Below are positions 37,401 to 49,492 of a stretch of 64,000 nt of DNA, piece after piece (the stretch's first letter is position 1; each line of letters begins with the position of its first letter). This stretch comes from Euptelea pleiosperma. Lineage: Eukaryota > Streptophyta > Magnoliopsida > Ranunculales > Eupteleaceae. Below the pieces are notes generated by a model. It was not told the origin of the DNA. It worked only from the letters and a program-made list of their open reading frames with translations, and did no database searches. A program made the translations under genes and the position numbers. The stretch lies in assembly GCA_035048495.1 (NCBI GenBank), contig CM068547.1, forward strand, positions 31,255,913 to 31,319,912, in the 5' to 3' direction.

Positions 37401-40400
37401 TTTGAAATTTAGAGGAAACCCCAATTTCATTGGTTTTTACCCTAAACATCCATACTTGTAAATAAATTGATTATATGTTGCATTACTCAGCCCATCTACA
37501 AGTTGGTTAGGTTAAAGTTTTTTCCTAAAATTATTTGAACATTCAAAAAATTAAATAAATATAATAAGATAATAGTAAATAGGTTTTCTAAAATTATACA
37601 TAATATTAAGACATTAATATAAGTGAATAAAGATTCGTTAATACCTTAATTTATGACTTTTTTATAATAAATAATTGAATAATAGTTATTTAATTAAATT
37701 ATACCTTGACTGACTATCAGATGCTTGCCTCAACATATTAAAGATCGTTATGATCATTCATTTCCACACTACATATGGTTGTATATCTTGGTTTGGTAGC
37801 TTATGAGTTTGTTTTTATGCTTGTTTTATCATTTCCCAAACTTTCCACAATATTTCCATCATTTCCACATTATTTCCATCATTTCCATGAAAAATGTATT
37901 ATTTCCACACTGGTCGAAATATTTCTACGAAATATTTCCATTTCTGAGCTGGTCGAAATAAACATCGAAATCGAAATTTATTTCCTTGCCCAACCGTTTG
38001 CTCAAAAACGCCAAAAATGCCTACGTCCGGTAACTTTGAGGTAGAGAAAACTTCACCGAGCCTTCAATAATGCTCCAAATCCCATAAAAATGGATTTAAA
38101 ACATTCATAGGATTGTAGAGACCCAAAACGGACTAATAAACCCTCTTACAAAGTCCCAGAAAAATCACACATGAGGCTGGTTCATAAAAGAGTAAAAACC
38201 GAATTTCTAGTGAAGATAGGTCTTAAAACCATCAAGAAGGTCCCTAAAAATTCTAAAAAAATACTAAAAATCCTAAAAAATAGAAATCTACCAGGAATAG
38301 GAGTTTCTAACAAACCTCGAAATCCGTGTCCAGACCTTGAAAAGTGTGTCCGTATGGCCTATGACGTCAGCCATACAGTACAATGAGACATCAAAACTCC
38401 TCCGGTGATCTTCTTTTACTGTTGATCTTAAATCCAAGCTTTAATACCAAGTTGAAATGGTGATTAGGTTAGGGTTAGGGTTAGGGTTAGGCCGTCAAAG
38501 AGAGAAGAGAGAGAAGCATGTCATGTGTTAGGTCACCATGACTCCATATAAAATATCACAACCAAAAGACAAATATACCCCTCAAGGGGAGTATTTACAG
38601 AACTACCCTCGATACATATAAAATACGAATTTCTACGTATATGATAACAAGATGGTGAATTCATTTAGAATGTAAAATATCTTAAGACTACAGATACACA
38701 TAATAAATCCAATTTCATTCAACCAAATAAAGAGAACAGAAAGCAAATTTTGTAAATTAAAACAAATGCCAAATTACAAGATAACCAAATGCAGAATTCC
38801 AATTATATTCAACGACTGTCATCAAATGCGGGAATTACCTTGGAAACACAACGGTTTCTGCTTCCTCTTCAGCCAATGATGCTGAAACTGCATGCTGTAC
38901 AATTCCTCCACATGGAAAAAATTGTCAGATCATGTGACAGTTAGAACAAGTTGACTAAATGTTATCCACATAGAGTGAATGCTTAAGGAACATAAGGCAT
39001 GCACATTTAACATTTAGTAATCTACTTGAGGTGGGAGAATTTATTGTAGGCAGATAATAGATCAGATGGTAGTCAACACTCTTTTATCCTATGTAACAAC
39101 GATACACCCTTTTTAAGGGTCGATACAGATAAGCGTGTTGACGCATGGAAATGGACACGTACAGACGTGTCTTAAACAAAAAATATTTCAGTGAATTTTT
39201 TATCAAAGTTTCTTTTTAAAAAATTACTCTAATTACTTATAATAAAAAAATTACTCTGGTTTTTCTTAAAGAAGACTTCATTTTTTTGGGTAGTGTGAGA
39301 TGAACATGAATAGTGCGCAGCATGACAACTTTTAGCCTGCGAGGTGGTTCGACTCTTTACTTTCCATTTACAATTTTTTTTTGTGCGGTGTTACCATCAT
39401 CCCCAATGGACGTCTTCTGTAGGTCTAATGGTTGATGATCTCACATTGCACGAATATCAAAGAACATCAACGGTCTGGATTACGGGATGATGATACCTCA
39501 GAACAATACTTTCATTTGCATTTTTTTCTTGCATAGAAACCTCTCCTTACCCCGCATCAAAGAAGGCTATTTTATTAAATGAGGAATGAATAAAGAAACT
39601 TTATTTGTAACAACAGTAACACATTTTTTAGTCACAACAGCTGTCACGTTTTTTTGAGTCACAACTCACAATAGCTATCACTAACATTGATTTTATCTCC
39701 TTTGATCTTTGAGTTGTGATTTAGTAGGGGACCCTTATCTATGCAATTTGTAAGGTTCCTTGCGTCATTTTTTCATTGAGTTGAATGTACTGCAAGCTGT
39801 ATTTTACTAAAGTTAGGTGAGTTACATGGATACGAGGTACCTCCTACCAATGAAAAAATGATATGAGGGCCCTTATGAATTGTTTAGATACGGGCTCCTT
39901 ATTTGATCACAACTCTCTTGATCTTTATCCCTGTATTGATATTTGATGGTTGTACTTATCTAAATTTCACATTTGAAATGTCACACTTTCAAAGGATCAA
40001 TAACAGAGATTGGCCCTATCTATTGTAATATGCATATTTTTTTTTGGACCAGGCTCTTGATACCAGCCTTTTATGACCGGCAACAAGGCCTGTCGGGTAT
40101 GGATTCTGAGAATCTAACGGTGTTTTGCTTTGGCAAAAAGTGAATGCCATCTCAGCGCTATCACAACCATTGGATTCACGAAATCCACGCCCGACATGCC
40201 CTGTCTCGGGCATCGGTCATAAAAGGCCGGTTGCGGGAGCCCGACCCTTTTTTTATTAGCCCAAAAACCTTTGCATTCATGTAAAATCATTTTTTTGATA
40301 AGATAAATGAATTTATAAGAGAGTGGGGAAGAGACCCCCCGGAGGGCTCACAACAAGACTGGAACCAACTCAACAAAAAGTTGAGTCACAGATCAGCTCA

Positions 40401-43400
40401 TCCCATCTGAAAACAAAAGATTCAGAAAAACACCCTCTAATCTTGACCAAGCAATGTTGTTTTTGATAGTTAAAATCAACCAATCAAGTTGAGTTTAGAG
40501 GTTCTACATAAAACCACTGATGTAATAAAAATATCAATTTAATCTAAAAATATTAGTTTAATATTTATGTACGGACGTGTCTGTCATCGGGTTTTTTGAA
40601 GTTGTCGTGTCACATGTCAGACACCTTGTATCCATGTCGAGCACAAGCACACATATCCATGTCCCTTACATATTAGCAAACCTTTCTCTTTGTTTAGACA
40701 TAACATGTAGTCATATTCTTAATATACCCATATGGTATAGACTGATGCCAGACAACAGCTCTGATACCAAAATTGGTGTAGAGACAAAGTGATGAAACAC
40801 TGATACTTAGAATTGGATGTAAGACAACAACTTAGGTTTACTGTTTTGGATGATTGAAAGAATCTAAGATTAGATTAGAGAAGGGATTATTGAGGCTGAT
40901 GGATTGAAATCCAAACTTATAATTTGTTGATCAACAGATATGGGTGGCAATGTTTTGGATAAGTTTGTATGGGTTTGGAATCTAGGGTAAAGAGTTTAAC
41001 TAGGAGATGAGGGATACTGATGGAATGTTGAACAGACTAAGAGAAGGCTGGTTTCTACGGTTTCTAAGGGAGAAGAGAGTTCAGTGATGATGTTGAAGTA
41101 AGGGCAAAAGAGGAGCTTTAAAACAGTGAGAAATTAGAAGTAAACTAGAAGAATGAGAAGAGAAAGGGCTGAAATTGAAGTGGCAGAAGCTTACCACTCC
41201 AATGAGCGCCAAAATAAGCCGATAGCGATGGTATTGAACATGAGGCATCACACACTCAATTGAGAAATAACATCTCAAAACTGGGACATCACCTCCCACA
41301 ATGTAGCAAAGCCACCATAGAATAATTCCTCGACTTTGAAAAAGTAAAGAGGGTAGGTAGGTTTATATTCAATTTCTAAACAGCATCCTCAGCTCTCCTA
41401 AATTAGTTTAGGATTGTTTAAATGGAGTTTTAATTAGGAGTTATATAATCTTTAAATTTTCTACCCAAGTGTTTTTTCTAGTAAGTTTATTCGAGTCATT
41501 TTAGGTTTAAAGAAGTCTTTTATTTCAAGTTGAAGAGCATGTAGTTTTATTAGGTATTTAATTACGCAAAGTAGTTGGTTTAATGTAAGTCACAGTTTCA
41601 GTCCAAGTAGATCTTGAGGGATGCTGTCCACACGTTTATTTAAAGCCATGTAATTGCTTTCTTTTCGAATAGAATGAATGAGACTAATTTGTGCAACAAT
41701 TTGCTGGTCATTTCTCTCTCTTGTGGCGACGATTCCACAAATTTCATATAGAGCTGACTGTACTTCACCAGAAGAAGGTTTCTCGTGTGTTGATTCCTTG
41801 AGAAGGTTTCTTCAAACCTGTAATTGATGATTCTCACAGGCCTATCATATTCTTCTCCTTGGTCCTCTTATGTTTCTTCCAGTTTTTCTCTCTTCTAATT
41901 TTGTCCATCCCTATGCACAGCCAATACCTCTTTTACCTTGAAAATCGTAAGAACCAACCCTAAATTTTTTAATTGTGGGACAGTTGAGGGACTGTCCTAA
42001 AGTATTATTGACTTTCCGCCTTAAACCTGCTTATTCAGCACATATAACCAAAGATATAGGTAACAACCAGCTAAACTCTCTGCGTTTAGCTCTCTTTTTT
42101 TTGTTCAACTTTTTGTGTCCTTTTTTTTGTTCAACTTTGTTTTTGGAAAAAACGAAAAACTGGCTTTTGTCCAGGCTAGTTCTAACAACAACCTGCTCTA
42201 GGTAACAAAAAGAACTCTTTTCAAACACACCCTTAGTTTCTCAAAAGATTTTTCCCAAAACCAGTTTTTGCTACCTCTCACAATTGTAGTACAATGGGAA
42301 GGGAACACGTCTTAATCAACCACAGCCAACCAAGTTGCTTTAGATCGAAAGTCACAAGCCTCTTCCAAAGAAATAATTTCCAGAAACTCTTGTCTACATG
42401 GACATTTCAGGTCTCCATCTACTAAAGAGAGAGAAAGAAAGAGAAGAGATTTCTTCTTGTGGTGCAAAGCAACCATGTTAGTATGGATGTTATCCAACTG
42501 ATAAGTTGCTAAAAATCATTACGTGTTTTCAGAATACCAAATAAAGAACCCTCAATTTCAAGAATAGTAGACACCTAGACCACCCAAGAACTAATTATTA
42601 CTCCACCAATTATATAAATGAAGCCCCCAAAGGACAAGTAGAAAATACATATCAGCTCAAACCAGAAGGTGGCAATCTTTTTGATTGGCTAGTGGTTCAA
42701 CACCACCCCAGTGATTGGAAATTTGGAACTATGCTAATCATTCAATGGGAGGAAGCAACCCAATAAATAAAATTGAAAAACCCAAGGAAAGTGGGTGCAA
42801 GGAATTCCAAACAATTGGTTAAAAAAGCGTGCATAATTCTGATAGAGGATCTCTCAGAATATCAAGCCTCCGAAAAACAAAAGGCTTTTTTTTTTAAATC
42901 AACAAGCATATTGCACCAGAGATTTTCACATATTAAATCATATAAAAGTTTCACAGCATATAAGATAAGAGATGTGTTTGATTTTACATAGGTCCAATTG
43001 GAGTGCACCTGCAACACAGATGCAAATTTGATGTTCATGAGACTAAGTGGATTTCGGTGAACCTTGGAGATCCACCTTTCCCTAGAGCGTTTTTGGTGTC
43101 ATTGAACCATGAAGTTCATCAGTTGCTACTACTTAATTTATGACCAATTCTTTTGAGTCAGGATCCAAGCTGCACTATGTTTCACTTTCTTCTTTTCTAA
43201 TCTCCTCATTCATGAGTAGCTTTTATCAATTATATCTTAAAGAAACGCCTAGACCATGGAATGTTTAATACCGCCCACGGACTATCTGTTCAAGATTTGG
43301 ATAACAGCCACGGTGTCTTCCAGCCTTATTTTATGGTTTCCATGTGTTACTCTTTACTCTTATATTGTTTCTAAGAAAGGACCACATCAAAGTCAAAGAG

Positions 43401-44809
43401 AGTTAGTCTTTTATTTCTTTAATTAGTTCAGTGTATGTATTGTCTTTTGGAATGATGAATAAATTAGCCCTTTCTCTTAATCAATTGCCCTACTTTCATG
43501 ATAAATGAGCAAGGTAGAGAAAACCAAAATTAATTGATTGTTAGACTTTGAGTTAGTTAGCACACAAACAACTTGTAAAAGCCCCATGATTCTGCTCCAA
43601 ATTATTGCCTAAACCACTGCGTCCTTCTCTTTCCACGTCCTTAAATCAATGTGTAATCTGATCCTTCAATATGTTGTTATGAATATAGAGTTATATATTC
43701 ACAACCTTCCAAATTTAAGTTTTATGACATGATCGATGTTCTTTTTTTATCAGCTTACCACTGTAGAACCCTGACACTTCACTAAATGCTTCATATCATC
43801 ATCTCTTGAGAAAATGTAACTATCTGATCTTTTGTTTCCGTCTACCTTCTCTGAACTCAAATTTTAAGGTGAATTTCTTTTTAGAATCTTTATTCTCTAA
43901 AAGTTATCCTTGAATCCAAAACTAGTTCATGACACATGTGCAATTAAAAAATCACTCATTCTCAAATAAAATGTGATATCTCCCTTCTCCCATTTTTTGT
44001 GCACCCTCATTTCCATGATTTGTTGGGTTCTTCCCTCAATCATTGTATGGCTTAAAAGCTACAACATTACACTTCAGTGCATCACTTTAAAAAACAAAAC
44101 AAGTAAAATGCTTGTACCAGTGAATTTGTTTAAAACATATGGGCACTTAAAGTGCTAGTACATTGTGTCCAAATTTTGATAATCCTGCCAGATATGATTC
44201 CGTTTTCAAGCCAAAAAGCCTCAGACCTTAATTTGTATGCACACAAATACCTGAAACAAATGTACGAAGTTTTCTACATCACCACATAGTTACTTACATA
44301 AGCTACTCGCATCAGTTCCCCCAGAAAGAGACGACTCAGACTATATATGACTCGGTATTGTCAACAGTGCCTATACCAACTTAACACACATATCTAGAAC
44401 AAAGATATCTGTAGCTACGATCGTGCGTTTCTAGCAAGCAGAACCAACCCTAACACTAACCCTAACCCGAACCCTAAAAATCAAAGCTTGGGAGCCCTAA
44501 TCAATTTCAGTTAGGAGGATTGCCACTGAAAGAAGTGAAACCAAGCAATTCCTCGAAATCTTCTGATCCAAATTACTGTTTGGTTCTGCTTTAGAAGAAA
44601 TCGAATCACCGGACTCTCCATAAATCAGAGAGAAATATGAAACAATAGCAGAGAATCAGAAAGAAAGTAAGAGAAGAACTCACGCGTCTGGAATAGAAGG
44701 AGAACGGAGGAGATGAATTGGTTGTAGCAGCAACAATGGCGGATCTCGACCTCGATCTCGATGAATTGAACGTGCCTTCAACGAATCGCTTGACGAGAGC
44801 GTTCCTCAT
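25424..44809 (-). CDS. PEP carboxykinase-like protein lacking the P-loop, 11 exons, 452 aa
   Basis: Exons in order of transcription: 44809-44684, 38894-38839, 33932-33808, 33703-33609, 32630-32425, 27988-27800, 27714-27514, 26524-26371, 26248-26185, 25651-25586, 25500-25424. All junctions are GT-AG and all phases close (1359 nt). Residues 1-42 are Arg/Ser-rich without acidic clusters (MRNALVKRFVEG...), like a mitochondrial presequence. TVFVQDG (144-150) and AKVRIISD (160-167) match the VFVND...KVRIV segment of ATP-PEPCK. LSPGQAAYHFLAGY (343-356) matches its YHF(L/I)SG(Y/F) region. Where PEPCK has GLSGTGKTT, this protein has FAPEDIIKSC (278-287), and no kinase-2 DDEH motif is visible. It is also shorter than true PEPCKs (540 aa in E. 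coli, ~670 in Arabidopsis). I infer the PEPCK fold without ATP-dependent decarboxylation; the role is unknown. Introns 1, 2 and 5 are 5.8, 4.9 and 4.4 kb and repeat-filled. Confidence 0.9.
27989..32424 (-). other. Intron 5 of the PEPCK-like gene (4.4 kb)
   Basis: No exon-like sequence, no clear TE ends. AT-rich, with scattered low-complexity tracts. The donor is AG|GTAATT at 32424 and the acceptor is AATGCAG at 27989. Confidence 0.7.
35080..35566 (-). mobile_element. LTR retrotransposon fragment with Met-tRNA-type PBS
   Basis: On the minus strand, TGGTATCAGAGC (35091-35080) is the usual plant initiator-Met tRNA primer-binding site. It follows directly on ...GTTATCAACA, as an LTR end should. 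A TGTTATGC start at 35566 would give a 475-bp LTR. The internal region and second LTR are absent. Confidence 0.45.
36890..37988. mobile_element. hAT-like element, 1099 bp, in intron 2
   Basis: A perfect 8-bp duplication CCCAACCG lies at 36882-36889 and 37989-37996. TIRs are CAAGGAAATAAATTTCG and its inverse. Sub-terminal regions at both ends are packed with GAAATATTTC/CGAAATATTT motifs, as transposase-binding repeats in hAT ends often are. No transposase ORF, so non-autonomous. Confidence 0.9.
38466..38488 (+). repeat. Interstitial TTAGGG repeat
   Basis: About 3.7 units of (TTAGGG). Related CCCTAA-type motifs also occur at 44452-44478 in intron 1. Six-base unit, not the usual plant seven-base TTTAGGG. 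Confidence 0.85.
38895..44683 (-). other. Intron 1 of the PEPCK-like gene (5.8 kb)
   Basis: The donor is CGC|GTGAGT at 44683 and the acceptor is TACAG at 38895. Holds a MULE-like MITE at 40046-40247, a PBS-like TGGTATCAGAGC on the minus strand at 40769-40758, and an imperfect CCCTAA run close to exon 1. No internal exon found. Confidence 0.7.
40046..40247. mobile_element. MULE-like MITE, 202 bp (GGACCAGGCTC family)
   Basis: Ends GGACCAGGCTC and GGGAGCCCGACCC. The interior (GAATGCCA, CTGTCTCGGGC) matches 50092-50281. Flanking T-runs of at least 7 fit a 9-bp duplication but are not diagnostic. Confidence 0.7.
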
Positions 44810-44999
44810 CTCGGCTGGTGCGGCACTTGGGGACGAACGATGAATAGGTACAGGGCGTGTGATAGAGAGAAAGGCACTGACCCGTCCGAGTTGTTATTAA
44901 ACCAGGCGTAAAGGTTTTCTGGAGAGCCGTCATAAAGCTCTTTTCTGGACAGCGCAACAAGTTGGAAGAAATCTTTGATACGGGCCGGAAGGATGTTTT

Positions 45000-45660
45000 A
45001 GAAGTTTAATACTCGGGCCCACTTAACCCATGAATGTTGGGCCGCCTATTGCTGGACCTACACACCAAAAATTAACCTGAATTATGATCCACTGGATTTG
45101 AACATTTTTCATCATGGGCTTTTAACCCATCCATCAGCCTATACCTGAAGCCCATAACGAAAAAATGGTTAAATCGAATGCTAGAAATAACTAATCAGCC
45201 TGATTTTAAGTTTGTAGCAAGGTTTAAAAGGGGCCGTTATAATGGTATAACAGACTTGGGGTGTTATCGTTTTTCCGTTATAACAGATTGCAACGTACAG
45301 GGGCAAAAATGGAAAATAACGGTGCTAAAATTCAAAATTTTAGTTTCAAATTTTCAATAAAATTTATAACGGCTGTTATTTTAACACTTTTTTTTCAGAA
45401 AATAACGGTCGTTATTTTCATTATAACGGAAAATAACAGCAGTTATAACAGCTGTTATAATTTGCGGTTATAACAGCTGTTATAATGGTCGTTATTTTCT
45501 AAGCCTTAAAATGGTACATAACATAATGGGGGAGGTCCAAATCTGTTACAACAGCTATTATTTTCATTATATCGGCCGTTTTTTAAAACATGGTTCGTAG
45601 GTCTATCAAGGGCTGGACCAAACATTCATCGGGTCAGTGTGCAGTGTGCCAATTGTCATT
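45000..45660. mobile_element. Fold-back MULE copy split by a hAT-like MITE
   Basis: Left half GAATGTTGGGCCGCC...CTAATCAGCCTGATTTTAAG, right half GGTCTATCAAGGGCTGGACC...CATTCATCGGGTCAG. The MITE at 45218-45592 sits in the middle. Confidence 0.7.
45218..45592 (+). mobile_element. hAT-like MITE, 375 bp, nested
   Basis: Ends CAAGGTTTAAAAGG and TTTTTTAAAACATG. The 8-bp flanks GTTTGTAG (45210-45217) and GTTCGTAG (45593-45600) match 7 of 8. Inserted into an older fold-back MULE. Confidence 0.88.
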
Positions 45661-46434
45661 TTGAGGGAAGGACGTAGGAACTTTTGAAATGGACGTCCAT
45701 ATGATCACACCATCTTATGGCATGGAGGACCGACATGGTTAATCCAGACAGTCCATGTGACTAGATCATCTAAATTAGCCACATGGACAATTCCATTTTC
45801 CACAACATATTTTTCTTTGATGTTATTGAACTTTCTTATATGAATAAGTCACAGCTATGATCTAAAACTTGGATGAGTCATACTTCGGGCGTTGTCCAAA
45901 TAAACTTGTGAGATAGATGTCCATCCTCAAATAAAGTTGAAAGTGATTACTTGATATAAACTGGATATTATATTACATGCTTATAGGTAGACACACGAGT
46001 AGCGCCTATTATGAAATGAGAGTCTACGACTTTGACTTATTAATTTGATTTATCTCAATATATGCTCATTATTATTTTTATGAAATATTGCTTCTATTTT
46101 TATTTTATTACTTCCACTATGTTTCATTCTTCTACTATTTTAAAGTGCATATTTCTTATTTTGCTCATGCTCCTTTCTTTCGTGTCATCATAATGACTTT
46201 ATTTATAGAATTTAGGTTTACTTACTGGGTTTTTTCCCAAAAAGCTCATCCTCACAATTTTCCTTGTAAGTTACTAACTGGTGTTTGTTGACCAATTTTA
46301 GAGCGAGGTCAGTGCTAAGCGTAGTTTTGCATATTTTATAATTTATATTCATTTATATCTTTTTGTGTGAATATATATATATATGTCACATGTGTTTCAT
46401 TTCAATATAGGTTATCACTTCTGTATTATAACTA

Positions 46435-46795
46435 CTAGTAAATGGCCGTGCTCATGGCACTTTCCGACAAAAGCATTTGAAAAATTGGGTGCCTTCGACA
46501 CTGAAACAGTATAATGGATCGTTTTTTCCATTATGACGGCTGTTATAACAGATTGTAACGCACATGAGCAAAAATAAAAAAAATGGGAAATAATGGCACT
46601 AAAATTCAATTCAATTTTTCAATATGTTGCATCGTAGGGATCAACTGAGTGGGAGTGACCGAATAAACGAGGGGGATTGAGTGGCTGAAATCTATTCATC
46701 CATATTAGATGGATAGATTTGATCTCAACCACTCTTTATCTTATGAAGCAGGATAAGATAAGAGATAAGACAACTTCCCTGGTTTGTTATATAGA
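46435..46795 (-). mobile_element. Non-autonomous Helitron, 361 bp
   Basis: On the minus strand it starts TCTATATAAC (host A before it) and ends CTAG (host T after it). Before the end is the hairpin GTGCC-atga-GCAC, about 12 nt from CTAG. No coding. Its ends match 60525-61704 and 56200-57252. Confidence 0.85.
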
Positions 46796-47979
46796 TACTA
46801 AATGCTTATGTATATTTTATGGGATATGAGAGTATCCTTATTAGATAGGAGTGGTTCACTGCACTTGTCTTGGATTCATGTGTTAGATCTAAAGTGAGTG
46901 GCAATCACCACTCGAGTTCCAAGTAGCGTGACTCGCTACTTCTAATTAGGTGAAGTTTTTTTTTCTCCCCACCTCTCCCCCAAATGACAACTGAAATGTG
47001 CTCAGTCTTTATCTCCCTAAATATTAAATAGTAACCGAAAGAGGTGCCATAGATTAAACAAAATAGATGTGCTAGTGCTGAAGTTGTCATGACCAAATGT
47101 ATCTAGGATAAATCCAACAGAACAAGATCTTTAAAAACCTATTTAGAAATCTTGCATTTTCAGGGCTTATCCCAATTCAAGGATGGGAAAACAAGTAGTA
47201 CAAAAAGCCAATTATGATCTTATTTTTAAGGTAAAAACATGAAAAAGTAAGTCAAAACTACACCATTACCAAATACAAGCCAAAACAATCAGACTAGACT
47301 AACCAGCTCACCTCATTTTAAGGTTTCCAAACAGGCCGTAATTTTTAAATTTTTGACACACCATCTATTATTATTTTAAAGTCAAAACTATAGTATATAT
47401 CACACCACATGCCTTCACCTAGAAAGTCCTTTCATAGTTAATAAATTCATTACCATGCCATTTTATCCATATTTTCAAAATAAGTACCCCTTTTGACCAC
47501 TTAATTTTGTCCATGTCATTTTTCTCATAATTCCAAAATAGTTCATTACAACTACCTAAATTAAGATTAACAAAAAAAATCACGCTTTACTTAAATATTA
47601 AGTACAATACATCTTATACATCTTGATATAATTTGCGTGTTAATCACACCTAAATGCATACAATCATGCCCAATTGAGCTTTTTTCTTTTCTTTTTTTGC
47701 CCCTCATTTCATCAAATCCCATTGGCAAATCAGACTTTTCCAACTTCATTTTTTTTCCTCTAACAGTTCCTTGAGTAGCCACAATTTTCAGAGGGTTCGG
47801 ATATTGCCACCAATGATTTTTATGAAACCACCCAGAATATGATGCCACCCACCGTATCTTTTATTTTTTTACATTCTCACCCATCCCTGTTTTGTATGAT
47901 ACCACCCACCCTCAGGAAAAAAAAAAAAAAAAAAAGTAGAAGAAGCCGATTGCACCCTGCCTTGTCGTCTTTCTCCCTC

Positions 47980-47982
<3 letters not shown>

Positions 47983-48023
<41 letters not shown>
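47983..48023 (+). repeat. (CT)n microsatellite
   Basis: Forty-one bases of CT dinucleotide, next to a GGT/GGC-rich stretch (48107-48180). The long frames here are low-complexity artefacts. Confidence 0.95.
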
Positions 48024-48026
<3 letters not shown>

Positions 48027-48233
48027 GCCAAGGTTGGGCTAGCAGTGGGCTACACAATCCCCACGGTAATTCAGTACCGTTGGGATTGGGGGGGAGAGAG
48101 AAAGAGGGAGGTGGTGGTGGCGGTGGCGATGGTGCTGTAGAAGGAGGTAGTGGAGACGGCGGCTCCTCCTCCTCTTCTTCTTCTTTTTCTTGTGCTGGGT
48201 GGCATCATAAAAATTGGGACACATTTGTAATTA

Positions 48234-49033
48234 GGGAATTTTTGACATACCCCCCCATGTTATCTTTAAAATTTGACATACCCCCCTATGACTCGGTCCG
48301 CTATCATTTGACCAGTGTTGACTCGAGTTGACTACGAAATTTTGTACAAAAAGACGAAAGTGCCCTTCTCTTCAACTTTAGAACCAGGGTTTGGGTTTAG
48401 GCTAAAACCCAAACCCCAAATCAAACATGAAAAGAGGAGATTAAAAATAAAAATTAAAACCCATGTAGGTAAACTTAAGATTTTTTCTGATTTTTTGATG
48501 AATTAAACGAATATCGAGAAGAAAAAACCCCCCCAAACAAAATAGATAAAACTCATGAAGGATTATTTTAAAATTGAGAGAACCCATTTTTCCAAAATCC
48601 ATGTCTCAAAAGCTTAAAATATAAATTGCTTTGTCTTGCTTTTCATTTATGTTAATGAAAATTCTAAAACTAAAATTTTATGCTATTTTTTTTTTTTAAC
48701 CTTGGGTTTTAAATTATTGCCAGAGTGGTGCCGCTGCTGACCATGAGACTTCGGAGGGATGGTCGCCGGTGATGGGCAGCCAACCCATTGGAATCCCTTG
48801 GCTGGCCATCCACCATAGCCGTTCGTGGGGTTTGGGTTTTTTCTCAAACCCTTGTGTCAAAGGTTAAAGACAGGGATATTTTTGTCATTTAGTAAAAAAA
48901 TTGGTAGTCAACTCGAGTCAATATTGGTCAAACAACCGTGGACCGAGTCATAGGGGGGTATGTCAGCTTTTTCAAATTGTGGGGGGTTATGTCCAATTTT
49001 AAAGATAACATGGGGGGTATGTCAAAAATTCCC
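48234..49033 (+). mobile_element. Non-autonomous MULE, 800 bp (copy 2)
   Basis: A perfect 9-bp duplication TTGTAATTA lies at 48225-48233 and 49034-49042. Same ends, TIRs and interior as 3337-4148, in the same orientation. Confidence 0.92.
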
Positions 49034-49263
49034 TTGTAATTATTTTTTTTTATTTTATTTTTTCTGTTAAGTGGGTGGTTTCATAAAAACCATGGTTGGC
49101 AATATCCGATCCCTTTTCAGATTCAACCCTCTAAACTAATCTCCCCAAATTGCCATTTCGGCTGAAACTTTCCTATTATGCTGCTTCTTCCAAATAAAGC
49201 CCCTACAACTTCATGCATGTACCTTCTACTAGTTATTAATAAATCTAATCAAGAACTATTAAA

Positions 49264-49492
49264 AATCGAAATAGGGTCGAAAGAAAATATATCTATTTGA
49301 CGGGCTTCTTCCTTTACCTATGAATTCCATTGGACCCAAAAATGATAAATTGGAAGAATCTCTTAGATCTTTTTCTTCCAATATCAATAGGTTGATTGTT
49401 TCTCTCATGTATCTTCCAACAGAGAAAAAGATCTCTCAGAGTTGTTTCATAGATCCGAAAGAGGGTACTTGGGTTCTCCCAATAACTAAAAA
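49264..49492 (+). pseudogene. ycf2: Nuclear copy of plastid ycf2 (N-terminal part)
   Basis: From 49320 the translation [15 protein letters not shown], then [16 protein letters not shown] and GTWVLPITK, follows plastid Ycf2. Upstream [10 protein letters not shown] also matches, but the phase shifts near TTTGACGGGC, consistent with a lost base. Clear divergence from plastid sequence means an old transfer. Not functional. It lies in the 3' flank of the WVD2-like gene. Confidence 0.88.

Larger units (their letters stand above)
33933..38838 (-). other. Intron 2 of the PEPCK-like gene (4.9 kb)
   Basis: Contains an LTR-like fragment (35080-35566), (CA)/(TA) short tracts near 34373 and 35925, the hAT-like element at 36890-37988 and TTAGGG repeats at 38466-38488. 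No exon found inside. Confidence 0.7.

Noticed and set aside
40758..40769. Second Met-tRNA primer-binding-like site (minus strand)
   Set aside because: No LTR terminus with CA next to it and no paired LTR found, so not called as an element.
48080..48331. Gly-rich 83-aa frame after the (CT)n tract
   Set aside because: Low-complexity GGT/GGC repeat reading into the MULE end; no homology or splice context.
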